DNA of 64,000 bases from Thereva unica (taxonomy: Eukaryota; Arthropoda; Insecta; Diptera; Therevidae): NCBI GenBank assembly GCA_949987705.1, contig OX465282.1, positions 125,136,310 through 125,200,309 on the forward strand, read 5' to 3'. Both the position numbers and the translations under genes were made by a program. Numbering within the stretch: position 1 is the stretch's first letter; every line of letters begins with the position of its first letter. Positions 10,988-22,700 of this stretch are shown one piece after another. The notes under the pieces were generated by a model. That model did no database searches, was not told the DNA's origin, and saw nothing but the letters and a program-made list of their open reading frames with translations.

Positions 10988-11838
10988 CATTATGTATCTT
11001 CACAGATGGCTCAAAAATTAGGAATAGTGTAGGCTCAGGTATTTTTTCCGAGGCATTAAATATAAATACCTCTCTTCGTCTACCCGACCACTGCAGCGTC
11101 TTCCAAGCGGAAGTCACTGCGATCTGGGAAGCTCTCGAATGGTTGAAGATAAATAATATATCTCATAAGAATATATGTATTCTATCGGATAGCCAGGCGG
11201 CCCTCAAGGCTCTTAATTCTGTCGTCACAACATCCACGACTCTTCTGAACTGCCGCAGGTCTCTGTGTGAGACTGCCACTCAGTTTGATATAACACTGTG
11301 TTGGGTTCCTGGACACGGTGGGATTAGGGGAAACTGTAGGGCAGATGAGCTTGCTAGACAGGGAACCGAAGTGGAAAGGACACCCCACTTAACCCGAATG
11401 GGAATGCCCTTAGCCACCTATAAACTAGCTGTGAGAAAAATCAGCTTAGCTCGAGCCGGGCTGAGATGGACCACAGCAACGGTTTGTCGCACTCTTCATG
11501 CAATGTGGCCAACTTTGGACGCAAAGCGTTCAAAATCTCTGGTTCAGTTGAACAAAAAGGAGATAAGCCACGTGGTAAAGGAGCTGACTGGTCACTGTCC
11601 CTTTGGCCCACACGCCGAAAGATTAGGACTCCCCCACAACGACTTATGCAGAAGTTGTGGTAATGAAGAAGAGGAAGAAACTGTCTCCCATCTTCTCTGT
11701 ACATGTCCCGCCCTAGCAAGGAAAAGAGGGACCTTCCTTGGCTCACCTTTCCTTGATGGATTGAGCGAGCTGCAAAATATTGGTGTCTCTAGACTCTGTC
11801 GCTTTATCAAAAGCTCAAAATGGCTTGAAATGGCCTGA
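10988..11838 (+). pseudogene. LINE RNase H domain and C-terminal Cys/His motif
   Basis: A continuous frame starts at about CIFTDGSKI and ends at TGA 11836-11838. RNase H acidic residues are in place: D in FTDGS, E in FQAEVTA, D in LSDSQAALKAL, D in RADELARQG. The last follows WVPGHGGIRGN. The C-terminus has CRSCGNEEEEETVSHLLCTC, the zinc-knuckle-like motif typical of RNase H LINEs. This part is intact, but it is separated from the RT by broken frames. Confidence 0.93.
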
Positions 11839-11961
11839 ACTATGTCCCAATACTAGAATGGCCTCACAATGGGCCCAACGGCGTGCCTAAGTGGGCTCCC
11901 TGGTGGGGGCAGCCATTTCAACCTAACCTAACCTAACCTAGAGGGACTACTGGAGTCACGT

Positions 11962-12131
11962 TTTTGTCGTGACAACGTCTTATAAATCGATGAGTATAGG
12001 AAGTCATTAGCGCAAAATGTCCCGTCCCGTTCCCGTCGCTAAGTAGTGGTGGGTATAGTCGCGCGTGGCGCGACTATTTGCGCTAATGACTTCCTATACT
12101 CATCGATTTATAAGACGTTGTCACGTCAAAA
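11962..12131. mobile_element. Foldback/MITE-like palindrome, about 55-bp arms
   Basis: CGTGACAACGTCTTATAAAT... at 11968-12016 is perfectly inverted at 12077-12125 (49 bp), with weaker matching extending outward. The 60-bp spacer contains its own hairpin, TAGTCGCGC/GCGCGACTA (12055-12076). The right TSD copy of the LINE at 9528 abuts it on the left. Confidence 0.85.
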
Positions 12132-12164
12132 AATTAATATTGTAGTAATAGTACCTAACAGCGC

Positions 12165-12562
12165 TTTTTTTTGGTATGAGCAGGTTTCCAAGAGTCTGGA
12201 TAAGCTCCGGAGAATGTTTATGGTAGGTCAAAAAGTTTGCGCAGAGGTTTAGCCAAAAGTGAGACGATAGGGGGTATATTACAGGGTCCAGTGGATATGG
12301 TGCCATAGAGCTCCTTGACGCACCCATAAATGGGCGTTGGGCTCGAGAACCGGGGAGGCGTAGTTTCAAGTAAAGAAGAATTTGAAGCGAACAGAGATGC
12401 TAATGAATCGGCCTTGGACTTTCTGTCTGTTATCACCTTCTCATCGCAGATGAAGAAAGGGGTTGTGGATGAAGTGAAATTCTTCTTGATGGAACTTACC
12501 AAGAACCAAGAAGTTTTTACTACTAGAGTACTAGCGCTTGCACTAAGGAGCTTTCTTCTCAA
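12165..12562 (-). pseudogene. CR1/Jockey-like LINE fragment
   Basis: The minus-strand translation (LVSSIKKNFTSSTTPFF, KVITDRKSKADSLASLFASN, LAKPLRKLF) is closely similar to the segment between the endonuclease and RT domains of the intact copy at 25566. Internal deletions remove part of the linker. Confidence 0.85.
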
Positions 12563-12597
12563 CTTGTTGTCAAATAAGGTTTTGACATTCCTGATGG

Positions 12598-12850
12598 TGA
12601 TGATAACTCGTATTAGCGAAGAGCTATCTGTTCGGAAAGTCTGCTGCGGTAAGATCTATGAGGTACGGGCAACAAAGAGAAAGACCCGACCTCTGCTGGA
12701 AAGTTGGTGTATACCAGGATGCCCGGAGCTTTTGGATGTCAAACTAAACGACCGGCTTAGAATCGAGACCTTTGAAGGGAATAATTGCGAGAGGTCTGGA
12801 GCGGATTCCGGTTGTAGAGCCGTTAAAGAAGAAAAGATTACTACAATATT
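12598..12850 (+). pseudogene. RTE-like LINE 3' fragment
   Basis: The plus-strand frame reads RISEELSVRKVCCGKIYEV and ends SGCRAVKEEKI. It matches the C-terminal end of the RTE-like copy at 51143 (ARMSEDEPARNILCGKTYGV). Related 3' pieces occur at 19150 and 52735. Confidence 0.65.
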
Positions 12851-12969
12851 GGAGTCCTAAGCTTGGACTTTTACTTTTATATAAAAATCCCCCTTCGCCA
12901 CTCCTCCTTAAATATAAGTGGACGGTGTGAATCAAATGGTTTTCCCTTTGTTTGCATAACTTTATCTGA

Positions 12970-13085
12970 GGATATGCGTTGAAATGATCACATATTCCAA
13001 ATCGCCAAAAACAGAATCCCAAATCCTGAGATCTTTTTAGAAAATCAATCACTACATTCAGCCAATACTCGAGTAAAACTCAGTT
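12970..13085 (+). pseudogene. CR1/Jockey-like LINE fragment
   Basis: GAAATGATCACATATTCCAA and the following bases match the WNDHIFQIAKQ region of the intact LINE at 25566 (about 27955-28000). It is short and diverged. Confidence 0.65.
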
Positions 13086-14472
13086 ATATTGGGTGGCGCC
13101 TTAAACACCGCCTCAGCTTCAGACGGCTTATGGCCTATCCTCTTCAATTATACCTTAAATATGAGCTTACTACTACTCCTGCATTATCCGAAATATATTT
13201 TAAACATTAATAGAAAAGTAAATCAAAGGATTTCTTCGATGACTCTACAGCCCAATTCGAGTCTTGGCTTCCATTTGCTTCTTCCGCAGCTGGTCTCCAG
13301 TTTCTTGTATTGAACAGTTTTGCTGCATCGGCTTTAGCATTGTCTTCCAACCTTGACCGTGGTTTGTAAATCGAAGGTACAAAACTCGCAAATGTTTACA
13401 TGCTACAACTATATATAATTTTGACAAACATATTAGCGGATTCAGAGAGATTACAAAAGCAATATCATTCAAATCTCAACATCAAAAATTCTCACAGTCA
13501 AGATACTTTCTCTTTAAGCCCAAATAAATACAGGAAAAATTTTAACTCCTTTTCTATGGTTTTTCTGTGGAATTATCGACCACAAATAAAGATGCGTGAA
13601 CCATCGAAAAAGTAAGCGTAAAAATAAAAATTTTCATTCATTTCAAAAACTTTAAGGCAGACACATAAAATACAAAAAAAAAATGTAAAATTTTGCAATA
13701 AAACTCTTAATTAATGCGATTTCTAGTCACATTTGCATTTTGATCACCACGCAAAAAATAACACTTTGGTGAAAACACCTAATTTTGCAACGAAAAAATT
13801 GTTAAGCCAAGATCATTAATTTCGGTTCTTATTTTAGGTTTCGAAAGGCTTATTATTAAAGGAAATCAATCATACTTTTGAGTAATTATTTTTCAAGTTT
13901 AAACTCAAGATTATAACTCCCGAAACACACCAAATGTGAAGGTAACAAAGAGGCATCTTTTGACTATGAATATTTATGTTTGCAAAAGTTCATTGGTCGA
14001 CGCTGTTGATATATTTTTCGGCTGATTTTGGTTTACCTGGAATTGGTCTGCAAACAGACAGTCGCCGGAACCGGACGAATTAAAGGATTTTTTTGTATCG
14101 AAAGTGTTGACTTAAATCGATTGATTTATATCTACGTTTGGAAGTTTCCAGAGCTCTTTTATTTTTGCACAAAATATAATGGGTTGAATAAAATTAGCGA
14201 ACATTTGCATCGTTTCACGTAACAGCCCCAAATAAGAATGAAGTAGAAAGCAGTATAAAAACAGCTTGCTTATGTAAACTGAAGACAAGATAAATTAAAC
14301 ATAAATAGGGTGAATAACATGAAGTATAACACGTGCACGTCCCGCAACTATTCTAGACTGATGGAAGTGCGATCGTAACCTCCTACCGGTGGCTATTTAA
14401 TCAATCAATAAGATCATGCTAGTCCCTTCCTTCGATGACTTAAACTGCATTGCCAGGTCACTGTTATACCTT
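13086..14472. other. No feature recognised
   Basis: Mostly A+T-rich sequence with short open frames and no terminal repeats that I could detect. A patch at 13250-13380 is G+C-richer but carries no readable domain. Confidence 0.5.
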
Positions 14473-14869
14473 ACCCCGTTTATGACTAGGTCGAACGACC
14501 ACCGTATATGATGTTGAGTTGAGTCCACTTTGGGTTGAAATAGAGTTGAATTGATATCAAAACATAACCTCAAATTTTTGTGTAAAATTCTCATTTATAG
14601 AAACGTAAAAATTTAGAATGAAATAATTTATGTTTCCTGCACCAGAAAAAACATCGAACACAAAAATAACGCCGAATGCGGACTTCACGAATAGTAAACA
14701 AACAAGACAAATGTCACTTCAATCCAATTTCAACTCAACCTGCGTATATGATGTCAAATATCAGCTCGATCCAGGGAGGAGAGCTGAGTTGGGTTGAGTG
14801 GACCCATTTTCAACTCGACATCCGTTTATGACCGAGTTGAACCCGGGTTGAACCTAGTCATAAACGGGG
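14473..14869. mobile_element. MITE, 397 bp, flanked by ACCTT
   Basis: ACCCCGTTTATGACTAGGT at the left end is inverted at the right end (ACCTAGTCATAAACGGGGT). ACCTT flanks both sides (14468-14472 and 14870-14874). The right subterminal region also folds on itself (CCGTTTATGAC...GTCATAAACGG). Repeated GTTGARYYSRGTT words line the interior. A 5-bp TSD does not point to one superfamily. Confidence 0.8.
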
Positions 14870-14885
14870 TACCTTAAAGATATAT

Positions 14886-15800
14886 TCACGGAGTTTTTTT
14901 TTTTTTTTTATGAAAAAACCAAGCTTAGGTGTAACACTTTGTACTACCAGTCCGTCATGTCGTTCAGTTCATGGTGCAATGTCTAGTAGTAAGCTTGATT
15001 TGAAGAATAGAGGAGAATAGGAAAGGTTTAGAGGGGGTCTGGAGGGTGTAGAAGAAAATGACGATGAACCTCACGTTTGAACTCTAAGGTGTTGTACGAG
15101 TTCGGAAATACTGACTGCGGGAGATTATTCCACAGTCGAGTTGTTCTATTCATAAACGAACTTCTAAACCGTATTGTGCGTGAACGAGGGGGCTGTAGGG
15201 TATGGGGGTGAGCCGAGCGGGCTAGTCTTGTGTTGCGGGAAAAGTATTGCCGTGCAGGCAGGAGGTCCTGAATTTCGGTGGAACAGTCGCCATGGTAATG
15301 GAGAGGGCTGCTACATTCCTACGGTGGCTCAAGGTGTCTATGGAGGCGCGAAAGGGGCCATCACCAATGAGTTTGAGGGCACGATTTTGCACCTTGTCGA
15401 GACAAGCCAAGGTGGTTTTTGGGGCGCCTGCCCAGATATGCGAGTTGTATTCGAGGCGCGGCCGAATGTAGGATTTGTATATTGTAGCCAATGCGGCTGG
15501 CTGGAGGAGGAACTTGCATCTCTTGAGAAATCCAAGGCATTGGGAGGCTTGTTTGGCGATTTGGAATATGTGATCGTTCCATCGCAGATGCTCCGTTAAA
15601 GTTACCCCTAGGATGTTGAGAGTTGAGTCAGCCGTTAGACTCTCTCCCTCCAACCGAGACAGGAGGAAGGTCGGTGCAATTTTTGTTGGAGATCAGACAG
15701 TGCTTCGTTTTTGTGGCATTGAATTCGACGCGGTTCATTTCGCCCCAATGAAGAATCGATTCGATATCCCGGTTGATCGAAGCAGACATCAGTTGACGGT
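14886..15800 (-). pseudogene. CR1/Jockey-like LINE, 3' half
   Basis: A poly(T) run at about 14896-14908 marks the poly(A) tail of a minus-strand copy. The frame at 15222-15653 reads LNILGVTLTEHLRWNDHIFQ, QASQCLGFLKRCKFLLQP and IYKSYIRPRLEYNS, close to the C-terminal region of the 25566 ORF. The 3' UTR also matches (TACTACTAGACATTGCACCA read on the minus strand). It is 5'-truncated near 15800 and frameshifted. Confidence 0.9.
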
Positions 15801-16039
15801 GGTACAGACAAGGTCTGGCACGTGCCAGTTAGAAGATGGAGCTGTGCTGAGGACCTCGGTTGGCTGCTCTCAAAGAGGCCAACCTCAGATATTCACCCGA
15901 TTACTTAAAAATTTTCCCACAAATAGTTCCAACACGCTTCAAAGCGGTACCCTGGTCCTCCAGGGAAGTCTACTCGTCGGGGGTCTTGGTGCGGAGAAAC
16001 CCTAGTGGTACCACTTATTTAATTGCATCTACATTTCTA

Positions 16040-16266
16040 CAGTACACAGCCAGAAGTGCTTAAGTGCAAAATATGTGTTTCGAGAAAATCGCCCTCAAAG
16101 ATTTTTTTTAGCACAAAAGCACTTTTGCCGGTCGGATAACTCAGCAACCACATCTCAGTTTAAGACAAGAATTTATAACAATGATTAAGAATAAAATACT
16201 GAATACAAAAATGAAATAAACTCAAAATCGTCAAAATTGCACTTAGACACTTCTGGCTGTGTTCTG
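16040..16266. mobile_element. Tc1-like MITE, 227 bp, TA target
   Basis: CAGTACACAGCCAGAAGTGC at the left is inverted at the right (GACACTTCTGGCTGTGTTCTG). TA lies immediately outside both ends. CAGT-starting ends with a TA target fit the Tc1/mariner superfamily. There is no transposase inside. Confidence 0.75.
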
Positions 16267-16544
16267 TAGACTTATCTGTTCTAGAGCGCCACACCCCCCA
16301 TCAGGGAGGATACTGAGTGCGACTAAGGAAATATGGGCCACTTGAGTGGAAAGTAGAAGGGAGGTGTATCGGCCCCCGCCACACCATTTTGAATTTAGCG
16401 GCTCATCTTAGTAAGTCACTAGTAAACAACTGCAATAAATGAAAATAGTACAGCAAAACAAATCAGGAAGTTCGTCCACTCTTTTAATATACCAACAGGA
16501 CTCACACACAGACAGGCAACGTATTTAACTTTGGCAAAAGCTTC

Positions 16545-17771
16545 TACGCAGAAGAAGCTCTGGGAAACTATCAAAGCGGTTTCCGTCCCGGAAGATCTAC
16601 CACAGACCATATTTTCACCCTTAGGCAGGTCCTAGAAAAGGCGAATGAATTTAACATAAACATACATTCGCTATTCATAGATTTCAGAAACGCCTATGAT
16701 AAAGTAAAACGTGAAGAGTTATACAAAGCTATGGAGTACCTAAGATTCCCCAAACACCTCGTAAATTTGACCAAAATGACAATGAAAGAGGTATTAGGCA
16801 GAATAAGAATTGAAGGAGAGCTATCAGAACCATTCAACGCCACAGTACGATTAAGACAAGGAGATGCCCTATCGTGCTTACTATTTATCGTAGCTATGGA
16901 AAAAGTGATTAGAGACGCAGGAATTAACACCGCGGGCAGTATTTTCAACAAGTCGGTACAAATATTGGCGTACGCTGACGACATCGTAATACTAGCCAGA
17001 TCCCCCGTAGCAATGAAAGAAGCCTTCATATCGCTAGAAAGAGCAGCAAAGAAATTCGGACTAGCAATTAATGAAGAGAAAACGAAATATATGTGCATCT
17101 CCAAAAGACGTAATGATCGCCAGAATATGACAATTGATACATACAACATCGAAGCAGTAAAAGAATTTATATATCTAGGGACGCTAATTTCAAAAGACAA
17201 CGACACGACATTAGAAGTTAAAAGGAGATTAGCGCTGGGAAACAGATGCTACTTTGGGCTACGTAAACATTTCTTATCAAGGAACATATCAAGAAGCACT
17301 AAAGTAAAACTGTACAGAACTCTTATAAGGCCAATACTACTGTATGGATCCGAAACCTGGACATTAAGAAGTAACGAAGAACACCTCCTAGGGTGCTTCG
17401 AAAGAAAAATCCTGCGCACTATATATGGAGGAATCAACGAAAACGGTGTTTGGAGGAGAAGATACAATCACGAATTGTATCAGTTGTATAAAGATCCAAA
17501 CATCATAAAAACTATAAAAATTAACAGAATCCGATGGGCAGGACATGTTGAACGTAGCAGTGGCGACAGCATAACAAAAATTATTATGAACAAGAGACCA
17601 GACGGACACAGAGGTACGGGACGTCCAAAAAAGAGATATATAGACAGCGTAGAAGAAGATCTACGAACCCTAGGTATAAGAAATTGGAGACTTCAAGCCA
17701 GGGACCGACAGTTCTGGAGGAGGATGTTGCAGGAAGCCAAGGCCAATAACAAGCTGTGGAGCTATTTATGA
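16545..17771 (+). pseudogene. RTE-like LINE, RT to C-terminus (5'-truncated)
   Basis: One long open frame starts at NYQSGFRPGRSTTDHIFTLR and ends at TGA 17769-17771. RT motifs: LFIDFRNAYDKV, VRLRQGDALSCLLF, ILAYADDIVIL (catalytic pair intact), EFIYLGTLIS. The C-terminal part has LYGSETWTL, RRIRWAGHVERSSGD-type spacing and GTGRPKKRYIDSVEEDLRTLG, typical of RTE-type elements. No stop interrupts the last 400 codons, so the copy is fairly young. The endonuclease and RT start are missing. No A-tail or TSD was found. Confidence 0.9.
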
Positions 17772-18092
17772 TGAAAAGCTTCTAGTGGGTACTATGTATA
17801 AATGGCGACGAAGCTGATGAGTGATTATACCTTTAGTTATTTGGACGGTATCTTTTAAGAGTTATACACAGCCAATCAACAACCATTTCAGCGTGAAACC
17901 CGCCCTGGTACCAGCGTGCGCATACCCCGGTTGGACTCAATAAACAAATTTACAAAACAACATCACCCCAAACCCGGAAGTCTTCAACAACAAATTACAG
18001 AAAAAGAAATATTCTTATCATGAATTACTAACCGCTTCAGACAGTTGTCTTTAAGAAAAGTAATCGAACCTTATATTCTTCTTCTTTATTCT
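17772..18092. other. No gene recognised; may include RTE-like 3' UTR
   Basis: Sequence after the LINE stop codon with AATAAACAAATTTACAAAAC near 17939. No tail repeat or TSD is evident. Confidence 0.4.
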
Positions 18093-18290
18093 TTGATCCG
18101 TTAGCTGGCGGTCTGAGAGGGACGTCCCCGCAAAGGATACGCTATTGTCGGTGCGCTTCAAAAAATTATGTTTCTTGCCTAGTTTCTCTGGTTTCCCGAT
18201 TCTGGTCAATTCGGCAGGTCGACCATCCTCCTCCTTTCACACCCTGGGCTTGAGTCCGGAGGAGACGGAGTTGAACCTTATATTACAAAC
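18093..18290 (+). repeat. Dispersed repeat D, copy 2 (short form)
   Basis: It shares TTCTTTGATCCGTTAGCTGG and TACGCTRYTGTCGGTGC with the copies at 5550, 40872 and 61725. Its 3' extension (TTTCCCGATTCTGGTCAATT...CCTCCTCCTTTCACACCCTG) is shared only with 40872. Confidence 0.7.
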
Positions 18291-18559
18291 CAAAGCAAAT
18301 ATGGAACTACTCTTAAAAATAATAAATAGTAAAAAAAAATACGCCTTTTTTAAAAATGAATCAAAAGTGAAAAATAATTTTGAATGTAAAGTTTTTATTG
18401 CTGCAGCCACTTTACCTATATTCTTATTTTAATTTTATTTTTTATTTTAATACTGAAACTTTTCGCTAGCGCCCCACGATTTTGAGACATGGAGTATTCA
18501 AAGGATGGATGACTCAAGGATTCAAAAAGAAAAATATGGCAGAAAAATATCTGTCATAT

Positions 18560-18775
18560 AATCAATGCGGAGGAGCACAAATTTGAAGTATGTAGTAAAA
18601 TCATTTACCTACCTTGGCTCAAATGCAGCAACCGACAATAATATGGAACCTGAAATTCGCGCACCGCTGCTAAGAGCCAACAAAGTCATGATTGATGAAA
18701 CTCAAAATATTCAGATTATTAGATCAGTCATCACCTTAGACAGCAAAACATGTCGTCTAATGATCGCCTAACGCT
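18560..18775 (+). pseudogene. RTE-like LINE fragment
   Basis: The frame reads VVKSFTYLGSNAATDNNM, EIRAPLLRANKVM. This is the post-RT FxYLGSxxxxDN motif of RTE-like LINEs. It is followed by diverged sequence. Confidence 0.7.
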
Positions 18776-19149
18776 ACTATAAGACCCCGGTGAGAATAAT
18801 TGGGAGCCATGCACAAGGGAGCTTATTTCGAGCACTCTCAATGGGTAAAAATCCATTCATAGTAGTTTTCATAAATTTTATAGAAAAAAAGAAAACGGGC
18901 AATTATCTTCGTGACCATAAAATGTGACATTACCATACTCAATAGCCTGGCTCTCGTTCGATACGGAGGACAAGCAGCAGCAGCTTTGGAAGTGGTTAGA
19001 ATTTAGTTGGGGGACTGCTTTGGTAAAGCCACTCTAGGGCTTGGAAAGAAAAATGTAATTGCAAGAGATGAACAAAATAAACCCTTTTCGATACCGGTTC
19101 ACATATCCGAGATGTGGGTGCTCTGCAAAAAGCACTCTACATATTAGCG

Positions 19150-19335
19150 GTGTTCGAGAGGAAATAGGCAGGGACTGCTAACGAGACCCAACCTCTGCCA
19201 AAAGGATGGCGTAGACCCGGCGCCCAGAGCTTAGGGAGGCCAGCCTGGATGACATCCGCTCATAATGTTTACCGGTGGAGAGAAAAGATGCGAGGGGCCA
19301 GTACCAGATCGCGTTGTCAAAGAAGAAAACTACTT
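19150..19335 (+). repeat. RTE-like LINE 3'-end fragment
   Basis: It matches, with many substitutions, the sequence at 12640-12850 and the reverse complement of 51040-51250 and 52735-52925 (for example the GGATGACATCCGCTCA region and the end GCGTTGTCAAAGAAGAAAA). Confidence 0.6.
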
Positions 19336-19409
19336 TAAAAGACAGACTAGAACATTTTATTTCTATATTTTTTTAAGTCGCAATACTAACCTCAGCTCTC
19401 ACTCTTTGT

Positions 19410-19560
19410 ATACAGAAACAACTTGGTCACTCACTTGGTGACGGCTTTTCATATAAAATCGAAGCTGTTGCTGTTTCTGCATTACTGCTGACGTCACTAG
19501 ACGACCCTTGTCTACGTTCGAAGCTGTCAGCCTGTTTTACATTACCTTGTTTCTGTATAG
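19410..19560. mobile_element. MITE C, copy 1
   Basis: TATACAGAAACAA at the left is inverted at the right (TTGTTTCTGTATA). The interior shares GTTTTACATTACCTTGTTTC and a GACGTCAC word with the copy at 49881. TSD not resolved. Confidence 0.65.
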
Positions 19561-19599
19561 CGTGTTATTCACTTAGTTGATTGGCAATATCCAGTAGCA

Positions 19600-19772
19600 G
19601 GCTTAGCAACGCAGAGAATGGGTTTCAGGTTATGACGATTCAGAAGAGTTTGTAAAGACATTTGAGTTCTTGGCGTCATCGCCGATTAGTTTGAGAACTC
19701 TTTTTTGCAATTATTTTAGTGGCTTTCGAAGCCCCAACCCAGGAGCTGTATTCGAGGAGACGTCGAATGTAA
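19600..19772 (-). pseudogene. CR1/Jockey-like LINE fragment (insertion target)
   Basis: GGAGCTGTATTCGAGGAGACGTCGAATGT corresponds to the TTCGAGGCGCGGCCGAATGT stretch of the copy at 14886. The composite element at 19773 is inserted here, duplicating TAA. Confidence 0.65.
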
Positions 19773-22700
19773 AGGCCCCCATACACGGTCAAATTGGATG
19801 TACATCGAAGTGCGGATCTTTTTCATTTTCGATCATTACGCTCCTTTAATCCCTCATGGGACATAGGGCGGAAACAGTTGCCCTCCAGCGGACTCTGTTT
19901 TGCGCGACAGCTCTCAGCTCCGACCAGGATCTCCCAGTTGTTGCGGCTTCTGCTAGTAGGGTTCTCCTCCACGTTGTTCTAGGTCTTTCGACTCGACGGG
20001 AACCTTGCGGATTCCAGTCGAGGGCCTGTTTGGCTAGATTTTCGTTTTCGCGTCGCAAGGTGTGGCCAACCCAACTCCATTTCCTTCGTCTGATTTGGTC
20101 GTCTATCCTTTTTTGGCCGGCACGGCGCCATAGTTCTTCGTTTGAAATTCTATCTTGCCAGCGGATTTTTAGGATACGACGCAGGCATCTGTTGATGAAG
20201 ACTTGTAGGCGCCCTGTGATGAATTGGGTGACTTCCCATGTTTCGCAGCCGTACAAAAGTACTGCCTTAACGTTGGAGTTGAACAGCTGCAATTTGGTGT
20301 TAGTTGAGATCACCGTTGATCTCCATATGCGGAACAGGCATGCATATGCGCCTCGTGTTTTATTTATTCTGGAACTGACATCTTCTTCTGCACCGCCATT
20401 TTCGGTAATAATACTACCGAAGTAGCAGAATTTATCGACCAGTTCCACGTCACGGTTATTCAGCGCAGTCCGTTCAATGGTGTTTGCATTTATCCGCATT
20501 TCTTTAGTTTTAGTTGGATTTAGCCTTAAGCCTGCTGGACTACTTTCTGTTGCCAAGTTGTTAATCATATTTTTGAGGTCCTGGTGTCTGTGGGCCAGCA
20601 AACAGATATCATCTGCTTAGTCGAGATCCTTAAGGCGGTCTAACAAACCCCATTGTATGCCACCTGTTCTACTATCTAGAGCGCCGACAAGGATGTCATT
20701 TATTACCTACTATAAGAAATAGTAAAGGCGAAAGTAGGCATCCTTGTCGTACTCCTGAGCTCACTCGAAGCAGTCGGATAATTTTCCATTATGGAGAACT
20801 CTGCATTTGGAATTGTTATATAGGGCTTTTATCAATTCTATTATTTTATCAAGCAGTCCACGTGCCATATAAAGCTCCTATTGACCGAGTCGAACGCTTT
20901 CTCATAATCTACGAAAGCAAGGTAAAGGGGGGATCAGAATTCAGTAGACTGCTCCACTATTATTCGTAAGGTGTTGATATGATCAATACATGAGCGGCCC
21001 TTCCTGAATCCGGCCTGCTGCCTCCTAAGCGTTCGGTCTACTGCCTCACTTATCCTAGATAGTAATATATGGGACAAAATTTTGCCCACTGTAGATAGTA
21101 AACAGATGCCTCTCCAGTTGTCGCATATTGTTAGGTCCCCGTTTTTTGGTATTTTGACTATGATACCTTCCGTCCAATCCTCCGGAAAGGTACAGGTGTT
21201 CCAAGCTATTTCCAGGATTGGCTGAAGAGCATCTGCTATGAGGCTTGAATCGGCTTTCAACAATTCTGGCGGGATGCCATCATTTCCAGCTGCTTTACCA
21301 TTGGCCATCGCATGAATTGCGGTTACTATTTCCGTCTTGGATGGGGCCCGGGTGGTGATTCTTATTGGCTGTGCATTGTTGCTGGTTTCCTGAGGTTCCT
21401 GTGCAAATGAACCATTCAGGGCGGCGAAGACGTAATCTCTCCATCTTTGGAGCTGCTCCTCGTCGCTGCACAGCAGCCTTCCATCCGCACTCTTAACGGC
21501 ATGTTTTTTAGCAGAGTTCTTTCCGGTGAGCTGTTTAGTATTTTGGTACAGCACCTTACTGTTGCCTGTGTTTGCCGCGTTTTCCGCTTTTTCTGCGAGC
21601 TCATTTATCTGCTGCCTTTTATCACGCCGGACACTTCTCTTTACCTCCCGGTGTAATTGGGAGTATTCCCGTTCCAGTTGGTAACGTCTTTCAGGGTCAC
21701 TTGTAGAGTTTACGTTATTTTTTAGGGCTCTCCTGCGTTCTATTTTTTGCCAGGTTGTGTCCGAGATCCAGTGTTGCTGGTTTCTTTGGACATAACCGAT
21801 GCTCGTTTCCGCAGCCGTCAATATTACGCCCTTTGTCCTACTCCACAGCTCTTCAATATTTGTGTCGTCAGAAACGTTGTGCTGGTTTAATATTTGCTGT
21901 AGGTTTCCAGCAAATTCCCGCTTTTTAACGCTCTCCCGCAGAAGATCTACGTTGAACCGTCTACGGTTTATAGCATCGCGTTGTACGTTTCTGATTGCGG
22001 CGATTTTAAGGCGAATAGTTGCTACTACCAAATGGTGGTCGCTTCCAGTGTCTGCTCCCCTGAAACTCCTGACATGCTCAAGGATAGTTCTCTATCTGCG
22101 GCTGACGGCCACATGATTTATCTGATTTCTCGTTCTACCATCGGGCGATACCCAGGTCTCTTTGTGTATCTTCTTGTGACAAAAGTAAGTTCCAGTTGGG
22201 TTGGTGGGAGCTACAGAAGTGAACGAAAAGCTCACCATTGTTATTGGTAACTTGGCTTAGACCTTGATTTCCAATTGTTTGTTCAAGTCCGGTGTTGTCA
22301 CGGCCGATCTGTGCGTTTAAGTCACCCATTAATACAATGATGTCTCCCCTTGGAATAGAGCGAAAAACCTCATTCAGTCGCAAATAGAACTCGTCGTTGA
22401 TGTCATCTTCAGCGTCTTCAGTTGGAGCATAGCATTGGACTACCGTAGTACTTCTTAGTCTGGTAAGCAGGCGCACGGTAATAATCCTCTCAGAAACTGG
22501 TGACCAGCTAATGAGGCTGGACCTGGCTTCTTTGGTGAGTATTACACCAACGCCACTCCTACGGCTTTCAGTTTCGTTTCTCCCAGAATATAAAAAGGAC
22601 TCACCATTTGGGCAGATATGTTCGCCCGCATCGGGCCATCTGGTCTCGCTAAGTCCCATGATCTTGATTTTATATCGATTCATCTCGTTGAGGACTTCAT

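Larger units (their letters stand above)
9528..11938 (+). mobile_element. 5'-truncated RNase H-bearing LINE (I/R1-like group) with precise TSD
   Basis: TAGAGGGACTACT occurs directly before the element (9515-9527) and again at its end (11939-11951), a 13-bp target-site duplication. The 5' end starts abruptly inside the coding region, as expected from incomplete target-primed reverse transcription. The 3' end is an (AACCT)4 tract (11920-11940) rather than poly(A). Order inside: RT fingers, RT palm, thumb, RNase H, C-terminal Cys/His motif. The ORF has at least two frameshifts. Confidence 0.93.

Noticed and set aside
15174..15599. 141-codon plus-strand frame
   Set aside because: It is the complement of the minus-strand LINE C-terminal region, whose translation matches the 25566 ORF.
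19856..20425. 189-codon plus-strand frame
   Set aside because: It is a shadow of the minus-strand LINE C-terminal frame at 19846-20601.
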